Of a stretch of 64,000 bases of DNA, positions 57,963-64,000 are shown piece after piece. The stretch covers positions 1 to 64,000 of the forward strand of contig NZ_JBAXHI010000022.1 of NCBI RefSeq assembly GCF_037138995.1, given 5' to 3'. The notes beneath the pieces were generated by a model. It was not told the origin of the DNA and did no database searches. It saw nothing but the letters and a program-made list of their open reading frames with translations. A program made the translations under genes and the position numbers. This DNA comes from Chlorohelix sp037138995 (lineage in GTDB: Bacteria > Chloroflexota > Chloroflexia > Chloroheliales > Chloroheliaceae). Each line of letters opens with the position of its first letter. Position 1 is the stretch's first letter.

Positions 57963-59252
57963 GTGGCTGAAATAGGACTTGATAAGGCTGATAGGCTAAC
58001 GCAAATTGCTTTAAATGCCCTTGATATTACTGGTATGGTAGAGTGCTTGCGTACCCTTATAAAGATACCAAGCGTGACGGGGTCTCCTGCCGAGAGCGAT
58101 GCGCAAAAAGTTTATGCCCAGATGCTCAGCGAAAACGGTTTTAAGACCGACCTGTGGCAAATTGATTTACCCAGACTGCTCGCCGATTCCGCTTTTCCGG
58201 GTATGGAAGTTGAACGTGAGGAAGCATGGGGGGTGGTAGGTACTTGGGGCGTTGAGGGTGGTTCTGTATTGATACTTAACGGTCATATGGATGTAGTGCC
58301 TCCGGGAGATTTGGCACAATGGAAAATTAGTCAGCCTTTTGATGCGCGTATAGCAAATAATAGGGTGTACGGGCGCGGCGCATGTGACATGAAGAGCGGT
58401 TTGGCATGTAACCTTTTTGCAGTAAAGGCGATACAGGCTGCCGGAATAAAGCTTACCGGACAAGTAATGTTGCAAAGCGTGGTCGGAGAAGAGGATGGCG
58501 GTTTGGGAACATTTGCCACGTTACGCCGAGGCTATCGCGCCGATGCCGCAGTTATTACCGAACCAACCGATTTAGATATTATCCCTGCCTGTGCCGGCGC
58601 TTTGACCTTCCGGTTGCACCTGACTGGACTTTCCGCTCATGCCAGTATGCGTAAAGAAGGGGTGAGCGCAATTGAAAAGTTCTGGAAAATCTGGCAAGCA
58701 CTTGAAGCACTCGAAACTCGTCGTAACACTACCGATAACTCTTTGATGCAGAAATATGAACTGCCTTACCCGCTTAGTATTGGAATCTTGAAAGCCGGGA
58801 ATTGGTCTAGCAGTGTACCTAATGAATTGGTGGCGGAAGGGCGGTTAGGTGTTGCGCTTGGAGAAGCGCCTGAACAAGCGCGTCAGGAAATGGAAGAAGC
58901 GTTAGCAGAAGTGTGTAGTTCTGATGCTTGGCTTAGTCAGCATCCGGTACAGGTAGAGTGGTTCGGCGGTCAGTTTGCCAGTGGTCAAACCGCGCCAGAG
59001 CATCCAATCGTTAAGCTTGTTAGCAAAGCCCATAGCGCACTTACAGGTAATGACCCAGAAATATACGGCGCAACCTATGGCAGCGATTTGCGATTGATGA
59101 CCGAACTTGGGCAGATACCTACTATTCATTATGGGGCAGGTAGCGTCCATAACGCTCACACGCCAGATGAATATGTTGATATAACCGAGCTTGAAATTGC
59201 TGCCAAAACCTTGATAGTGACCATTTTGCATTTTTGTGGCTACGAAAAATAG
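57963..59252 (+). CDS. M20-family peptidase/deacylase (ArgE/DapE-like)
   Basis: The protein has 429 residues. The GTG start at 57963 has AGAAAGG 7 bases upstream. Two-zinc ligands and catalytic residues are visible: LILNGHMDVVPPGD (His-x-Asp), YGRGACDMKSGLACN (bridging Asp), VVGEEDGGLGT (Glu-Glu), ITEPTDL and the C-terminal GAGSVHNAHTPDEYVD (His). The central dimerisation domain carries HLTGLSAHASMRKEG. Family members remove acyl groups from ornithine or diaminopimelate intermediates or cleave dipeptides. Without arg or dap neighbours the substrate cannot be fixed. Confidence 0.9.
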   Translation: MAEIGLDKADRLTQIALNALDITGMVECLRTLIKIPSVTGSPAESDAQKVYAQMLSENGFKTDLWQIDLPRLLADSAFPGMEVEREEAWGVVGTWGVEGGSVLILNGHMDVVPPGDLAQWKISQPFDARIANNRVYGRGACDMKSGLACNLFAVKAIQAAGIKLTGQVMLQSVVGEEDGGLGTFATLRRGYRADAAVITEPTDLDIIPACAGALTFRLHLTGLSAHASMRKEGVSAIEKFWKIWQALEALETRRNTTDNSLMQKYELPYPLSIGILKAGNWSSSVPNELVAEGRLGVALGEAPEQARQEMEEALAEVCSSDAWLSQHPVQVEWFGGQFASGQTAPEHPIVKLVSKAHSALTGNDPEIYGATYGSDLRLMTELGQIPTIHYGAGSVHNAHTPDEYVDITELEIAAKTLIVTILHFCGYEK

Positions 59253-59637
59253 CTTGTGGCAACGTCGTTTATATCAACAGAAATTCAACCCACACTAGCA
59301 GAGGGATTTGAATTTTAATTTTGCCAAACATCTGAGGCTGCTTAACAATAGCAAAAATCTATTATAGCGTGCTACCTTTGCATTACTAGGCACTTTCCCA
59401 TCAAATGTTGCTTCATCCATTGGCTTAGTTCTATATATGGCAAGCCTTTTACATAGTTTAAATAAATACGATTTGGGCAGCAAATAAGTCCGGTAAAAAT
59501 CTATATCTATTATGTTATAATATTATATGCTTATTTTAAGAGTTTTTGCCCATCTGCCAAGTAAATTTCTGAAAGATAACGTATTAATATTATTATTTAT
59601 TGCGTTTTAGGACTAAAATATTCGAGAGGTTGTTGTT
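59253..59637. other. intergenic region, 385 bp
   Basis: AT-rich, no convincing gene. An extended -10 element (TGT-TATAAT, 59513-59521) about 115 bases before the next start is the likely promoter of the giant FHA protein. No clear terminator for the M20 gene is seen. Confidence 0.55.
59513..59521 (+). promoter_or_regulatory. extended -10 promoter
   Basis: TGT followed by a perfect TATAAT (59516-59521); the -35 region is poor. It would give a leader of roughly 110 bases. Confidence 0.45.
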
Positions 59638-62600
59638 TTGGCGGAAGTAACACCGCAAATCCCACATTTAAGAATCATTAACGGTCCGCAGCAAGGCATT
59701 TGTATTCCGTTAGATTTTAATGCGTTGTCTAATACCCCATTTATTATCGGGCGTGCTACCGATTCGAATCTTTTATTGCAAGACCCCACTAACCGAGTAT
59801 CTCGCCACCATTCAGAGCTTGCTTGGCGCAAAGAAGATGAAGTTTTAACTCTGCGCGATACTTCCAGCAACGGTACTTATCTGAACGGGCAACAAATCGG
59901 TAGCCTTATGCCGCTATTCCCCGGCGATATAATCGGCTGTGGTAGTATCCAATTGCTCTTTTGCGTGCCGATTGACGGTATTAAAACCCTACTGGCGCAA
60001 TTGCCTGATGAAAAACACCTCTCTGAAGATACTTGGTCCGGTGTTGCTCGTCTCGATGTGCTGGCTAGTGATGCCCGTAACTTGCGGGTTGGCTCTTTTA
60101 TCAGGTTAATTCCAACACATCCGCTCAGTATCGGGCGATTTGGCGATAATGACTTGCAATTGCTGGATGAAGACGTGAGTCGAAGTCATGCCGAGATTCG
60201 TTGGATTAGCAATGGCTACGTTTTGCGAGATTTGGGCGCGGCGAACCCTACCTACATCAACGATGTTGCTTTGGATGCGCCGCGTCGTTTGCAAGATGGC
60301 GATACCATAAATATACGCGGGAGCGAGTTTTCGTATCGCGCTTCGCGTGTACCTTATAAAGCAGTTACCAAACTGGAAGCCGTGAAAATAACTTCGCAAC
60401 GCCTTCGCTTCGCGTTTGACCACAGCCAATTACATCTTGGGGCGCGTTTTCTAGGTTTACCCCGTGACCGTCAGGTACAAATAGGTCGCTCTGATAGCAA
60501 TGATTTGCGCCTTCTTGACCCCTATGTTTCAAAACGCCATGCGATACTGGCTTATGAGTCGGGGCGTTATGTGTTAACCGACCTTGGTACTTCAAATGGA
60601 GTGTTGGTAAACGCTCAGGATATTAAACGCCCGATTGCCCTGAACGGTGGCGACCGTCTTAAAATAGGACAATTTGAGTTCATTTTCGAGGATTATGAAC
60701 CTTCTCGCGAAGACAGCCAAACCGTGATGCTCAGAAGTGGGCAACCTATCACCCTTGAAATGGCGGATTCTACGCAAGCCGCGTCAGATTCCGGTTCTCT
60801 AGCTGTTGGTGGGATGCAAGCAGTCAAAGAAGAAAAGAATCTGCACCCGCTTCGCAAGATTCCACCTTTTGATGAATTAGACGATGAATTATTTAAGCAG
60901 CTTCAGCCTTATTTCAAACAGGTTACTTACAATTCAGGACAGGAAATTGCGCGAGAAGGGCAGGGTAAAGGGGCGTTCTTTGCCGTATTATCGGGCTATA
61001 TCACTATCTCGCGTGCTTTGAATGAACGGCGGGATGAACGTTTGGTGTTGGCTGAAATCGGTCCCGGTACAATTTACGGTGAGCGTACCATTTTTGCCAA
61101 TCAACCCTTTGTCAACCGCTTGGTGGCGCGAACTAGGGTGGAAGCCCTTCGACTGGAAGAGTCCGATTTTGTAAAGACATTCAGCAATAACCCTAAAATC
61201 CTTTCTTTCTTCCAGCAACAAGTTGCCACGTATTCAACTGCAACTTGGTTACGCGGCACTATTTTAATGCGAACCCTTTCTGATAGAACAATCCGCGATT
61301 TGGCTGCCCGTATGCGGTATCGTTCATTTAAACCGGGCGAGCTACTCGGCGAAAAAGACAAACCATGCGACCAGTTTTTTCTGATTGTTGGGGGTGAGGC
61401 TACCGCTTTTACTGTAAATAGCAAGGGAGTTGAGCAAGTTATTGCCGAGCTTGAAGAAGGTGATACTTTTGGCGATGGGATTGCAAGCGAAGGTGAAACC
61501 TATCCGGTGACGGTGCGTGCTAGGAAACTGGTTGATGCTTATGCCCTTGCTAAAGCTGATTTTGAGACGGTATTAAGTCAAAGCACAGATCCGGTAGCAA
61601 ATCTTGGTGCAGAGTTGTTGGGCTTACCGCTGGGCGCGGTACTAAATCGCATCAGCCCTTTTACTACAATGCCACCGCAATTAGTAGCCCAGATTGCCGC
61701 CCGTATGAAGGTTAAAAAGTTTCCCAAAGGGCGGGTTATTTTCAAAGAAGGGGAACGCGCTGACGCATTTTATATTATCCGCAAAGGACAAATTGAGCTT
61801 AGTTTCCAGACTCGTAGTGGTGAAAATCGCACCGATATGACAATAGGACCGGGTCAATTTTTTGGCGAAACTGCCCTATCTGATAACCCAACTCGCACCA
61901 ATACTTGCCATGCAGTTGAGGATGTTCAGTTGTTGACACTATATCGCCCACAATTTGAAGAAGTGCTGAAATTGGGCGGAAATTACGCGCTAGGTCAATA
62001 TTTTGCCAAAGGTATCAGCAAACGTTACCGCCCAAAGCGGGTAGCCGATTGGTCTATCACAGAACAAACCAACTCTATGGGCGAAATACAGCATCTTCTG
62101 AGCAAAGGTGAAGATTACTTCAAGCTCTCAGAAGGAGGCTATTTCCTGTGGCAATTAATGGATGGCGATAATAGCATTAATGATTTGGCGCTGTCCTATT
62201 TTATGGAATTTAAGAGTCTTGACCTAGATGGTGTGTCTAACCTTGTGGGGCAATTGCAAGCCTCCGGTTTCCTTGAAGCTCCTAAAGTGGATGAGCGTTT
62301 ACTGGGTGAGAAGCAAGGTAAGGAACGAAGTTTTATTGGGAAATTATGGCAACCAATATTCCGAGCGTTAACCTATACCACCGAAATAAAAAATGTGGAT
62401 GGCTTTTTCACAAGATTGTACCGCTATTTTGGCAGGGTATTTTTCTGGAAACCGCTTATATTACTATTCGCTGTCATTGTAATAGCCGGAACTGTTGCTT
62501 TTGTCTGGAAAGGTGGACTTGTGGCGCTGGTACAGCCTCCTATTGCGCTATTTGCTACCGGGTTATGGTGGATACTTATCCTAGTGTTATTATTTAACTT

Positions 62601-63327
62601 CTTTATACATGAAATCGCGCATGGTCTAGCCTGTAAACATTTTGGGCGGAAAGTAATGGGGGTAGGCGTAGGTTGGAATCTGGTAGGACCGGTGTTTTTG
62701 GTAGATACAAACCAGATATGGCTGGAAAAACGCAGCCCCCGCATCGTTGTGAATTTGGCAGGTCCGTTAACTAATATTCTTTTCTGTAATATTTGTTTCC
62801 TATGGCTATTTCTGGTTCCTGAAAGCGATACCCATACCCGTGATGCCCTATTTCAATTAGGCGTTATTGCTTTCACATTGGCATATATCAATCTCAACCC
62901 TTTGGTGGAAGGCGATGGTTATTACGCTTTAATGGATTGGGTTGAAATTCCAAGTTTACGCAAAAAGGCATTGGTACATGTCCGAAAGCGATTGACGCGC
63001 AAGCCCGATGTGAGGCATTATACACAACGAGAGAAACGCATCTTTAATTGGTTTGTAGCGTTTATTCCGCTCTATCTATTGGTTATTATGGCTCAATTTG
63101 TTTTTTGGTTGGGCGGGATTACCATAGCCTTATTGCATAATAGCTTGAACTTTGACAGCGATACTTCTCTTTGGTTAGGGGTGGGCTTAGCAGTAATTGT
63201 CACATTGTTAATGGCGATTCCAATGTTTGGCGAGCTTTTTGCAATCAGTGCTGCCGGTAGCGGTGATGACGAAGACGATACCGTTCGTACTGCAAACAAT
63301 CGTGGGGGTCATCGCCAGAACCGCTAG
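59638..63327 (+). CDS. giant FHAx3 - cNMP-bindingx3 - M50 site-2 protease fusion
   Basis: The protein has 1229 residues; TTG start with AGAGG upstream. Three FHA domains (~35-105, ~163-232, ~280-350) show VSRHHSELAW/SSNGTYLNG, VSRSHAEIRW/AANPTYIND and VSKRHAILAY/TSNGVLVNA. Three Crp-type cyclic-nucleotide-binding folds follow (~405-520, ~545-655, ~670-785; for example FKEGERADAFYIIRKGQIEL, GPGQFFGETALSDNPTRTN). A PqqD-like helical domain (~805-885) precedes membrane spans from ~935. The M50 zinc protease has HEIAH at 991-995 and the distal ligand Asp1093 in NPLVEGDGYYAL. It probably couples phospho-Thr and nucleotide-like signals to intramembrane proteolysis. Confidence 0.9.
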   Translation: MAEVTPQIPHLRIINGPQQGICIPLDFNALSNTPFIIGRATDSNLLLQDPTNRVSRHHSELAWRKEDEVLTLRDTSSNGTYLNGQQIGSLMPLFPGDIIGCGSIQLLFCVPIDGIKTLLAQLPDEKHLSEDTWSGVARLDVLASDARNLRVGSFIRLIPTHPLSIGRFGDNDLQLLDEDVSRSHAEIRWISNGYVLRDLGAANPTYINDVALDAPRRLQDGDTINIRGSEFSYRASRVPYKAVTKLEAVKITSQRLRFAFDHSQLHLGARFLGLPRDRQVQIGRSDSNDLRLLDPYVSKRHAILAYESGRYVLTDLGTSNGVLVNAQDIKRPIALNGGDRLKIGQFEFIFEDYEPSREDSQTVMLRSGQPITLEMADSTQAASDSGSLAVGGMQAVKEEKNLHPLRKIPPFDELDDELFKQLQPYFKQVTYNSGQEIAREGQGKGAFFAVLSGYITISRALNERRDERLVLAEIGPGTIYGERTIFANQPFVNRLVARTRVEALRLEESDFVKTFSNNPKILSFFQQQVATYSTATWLRGTILMRTLSDRTIRDLAARMRYRSFKPGELLGEKDKPCDQFFLIVGGEATAFTVNSKGVEQVIAELEEGDTFGDGIASEGETYPVTVRARKLVDAYALAKADFETVLSQSTDPVANLGAELLGLPLGAVLNRISPFTTMPPQLVAQIAARMKVKKFPKGRVIFKEGERADAFYIIRKGQIELSFQTRSGENRTDMTIGPGQFFGETALSDNPTRTNTCHAVEDVQLLTLYRPQFEEVLKLGGNYALGQYFAKGISKRYRPKRVADWSITEQTNSMGEIQHLLSKGEDYFKLSEGGYFLWQLMDGDNSINDLALSYFMEFKSLDLDGVSNLVGQLQASGFLEAPKVDERLLGEKQGKERSFIGKLWQPIFRALTYTTEIKNVDGFFTRLYRYFGRVFFWKPLILLFAVIVIAGTVAFVWKGGLVALVQPPIALFATGLWWILILVLLFNFFIHEIAHGLACKHFGRKVMGVGVGWNLVGPVFLVDTNQIWLEKRSPRIVVNLAGPLTNILFCNICFLWLFLVPESDTHTRDALFQLGVIAFTLAYINLNPLVEGDGYYALMDWVEIPSLRKKALVHVRKRLTRKPDVRHYTQREKRIFNWFVAFIPLYLLVIMAQFVFWLGGITIALLHNSLNFDSDTSLWLGVGLAVIVTLLMAIPMFGELFAISAAGSGDDEDDTVRTANNRGGHRQNR

Positions 63328-63348
63328 GGTAAAAGGGGTGAAGGTTAT

Positions 63349-64000
63349 TTGAGTCAGCCTGTAGTCGTTAACCGTGAAGGTCAGAAGTTAAAAATAAGTT
63401 TTGTTACCGGACCTCGCACCGGAGAACGGTTGAGTCTGCCTTACCCTGAACAAGGTATTTCCACCATATTAATGGGGCGTAGTCGCGAATGCCCTATCTG
63501 GATTGATAGTGCCGATGTAAGCCGCCGTCACGCTGAGATTATTGCAGGTCAACATGGTCAGTTACTGATTCATGATTTGGGTAGTATCAATGGTACACTG
63601 GTTAACGGGCAAATTGCACAACTAACTGCCCCACTGCCTTTGCATCCCGGCGACCATATCAAACTGGGTTTGACTGAAATACTATTTGAAGGAGTTACAG
63701 GCGTTCCAACGCCACGCTCTAAATCCACGCCAACCGTAACTACTCGCCCAACTACGCCTCTATCTGAAGACCTTTTTATTTACATCTTTTTGAGAGACGG
63801 TCAGCTCTACCTGTTCTCCGGTGAGGAAGCCACTATTGGGCGTGGACAAGCCAATGATATAGTAATTGATAACAATAGCATGTCACGCCAACATGCTCGC
63901 CTTGTCCGCACCCCAACTGGCGTATATATCAGCGATCTCGGTAGCACGAATAAAACCTTTGTAAATGGAGTGCAAGCGGATGCTCCAATCTTGATACATG
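63349..64000 (+). CDS. double-FHA-domain protein (3' partial)
   Basis: The frame starts at TTG 63349, with GGTGAAGG upstream, 21 bases after the giant protease stop, and stays open to the window edge (217 codons). The first FHA domain (~38-108) reads LMGRSRECPIWIDSADVSRR and DLGSINGTLVNG. A Thr/Pro linker (~118-137) leads to the second (from ~153): TIGRGQANDIVIDNNSMSRQ and DLGSTNKTFVNGV. It is probably co-transcribed with the M50 fusion and extends the FHA signalling cluster. The C-terminal part is outside the window. Confidence 0.88.
   Translation, partial: MSQPVVVNREGQKLKISFVTGPRTGERLSLPYPEQGISTILMGRSRECPIWIDSADVSRRHAEIIAGQHGQLLIHDLGSINGTLVNGQIAQLTAPLPLHPGDHIKLGLTEILFEGVTGVPTPRSKSTPTVTTRPTTPLSEDLFIYIFLRDGQLYLFSGEEATIGRGQANDIVIDNNSMSRQHARLVRTPTGVYISDLGSTNKTFVNGVQADAPILIH

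Noticed and set aside
59295..59483. 62-codon minus-strand frame between the M20 and giant FHA genes
   Set aside because: No ribosome site, low-complexity composition and no similarity to any known family.

Overview
The window is about 64 kb of gene-dense bacterial chromosome. There are no rRNA or tRNA genes, phage genes, insertion-sequence transposases or CRISPR arrays that I can see. Gene content fits a Chloroflexota-like bacterium: stacked FHA-domain proteins, PATAN (DUF4388) proteins, a Thermus-type isocitrate dehydrogenase with an extra C-terminal domain, GT-C-type membrane glycosyltransferases, VanW, and frequent TTG starts behind good Shine-Dalgarno sequences. No single gene proves the phylum, so this placement is an inference.

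Left part (1-12.9 kb). A membrane-anchored Glu-rich repeat protein runs off the left edge. It is followed by a coiled-coil protein, a DivIC/FtsB-like protein, a sulfite-oxidase-fold molybdoenzyme and a methyltransferase, all on the plus strand. A minus-strand block holds two GNAT acetyltransferases, a prepilin peptidase, aroE, mltG, an oligopeptide-type ABC ATPase and an ABC exporter. Between the two ABC genes lies a 341-bp element with 21/22-bp terminal inverted repeats, followed by a plus-strand terminator.

Middle-left (13-27.7 kb). A plus-strand block carries ppx, recN, an O-antigen-ligase/TPR fusion, a WecA/MraY-type phosphosugar transferase and a fumarylacetoacetase-family protein. Two very large membrane proteins with extracytoplasmic beta domains, probably GT-C-type glycosyltransferases, follow on opposite strands.

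Core of interest (27.9-37.1 kb). Eight closely spaced minus-strand genes look like one operon. In transcription order they are a pseudo-GTPase, CobO (makes adenosylcobalamin), a PATAN protein, a FolD homolog that has lost its catalytic Lys and Tyr, a PATAN protein with an EFxL-repeat linker, a PATAN-B12-binding protein with the Wx9EH signature of CarH-type photoreceptors and no DNA-binding domain, a protein with 33-residue amphipathic repeats, and a small helical protein. I read this as a candidate cobalamin-dependent, possibly light-sensing, signalling system built on PATAN scaffolds.

Right part (37.6-64 kb). A housekeeping minus-strand run includes DUF177, a coiled-coil protein, coaD, rsmD, a TolB/C39-peptidase/PA14 protein, a PH-like membrane protein, a Ras-like GTPase, a GT9 glycosyltransferase and fabZ. 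It is followed by a small zincin, icd, a two-TM protein, ruvB, a HEAT-repeat protein, an alpha/beta hydrolase and an HtrA protease. The right end is an FHA signalling and envelope zone: VanW, FhaB-like, FhaA-like, an M20 peptidase, a 1229-residue FHAx3-cNMPx3-M50 protease fusion and a further double-FHA gene cut by the window edge.
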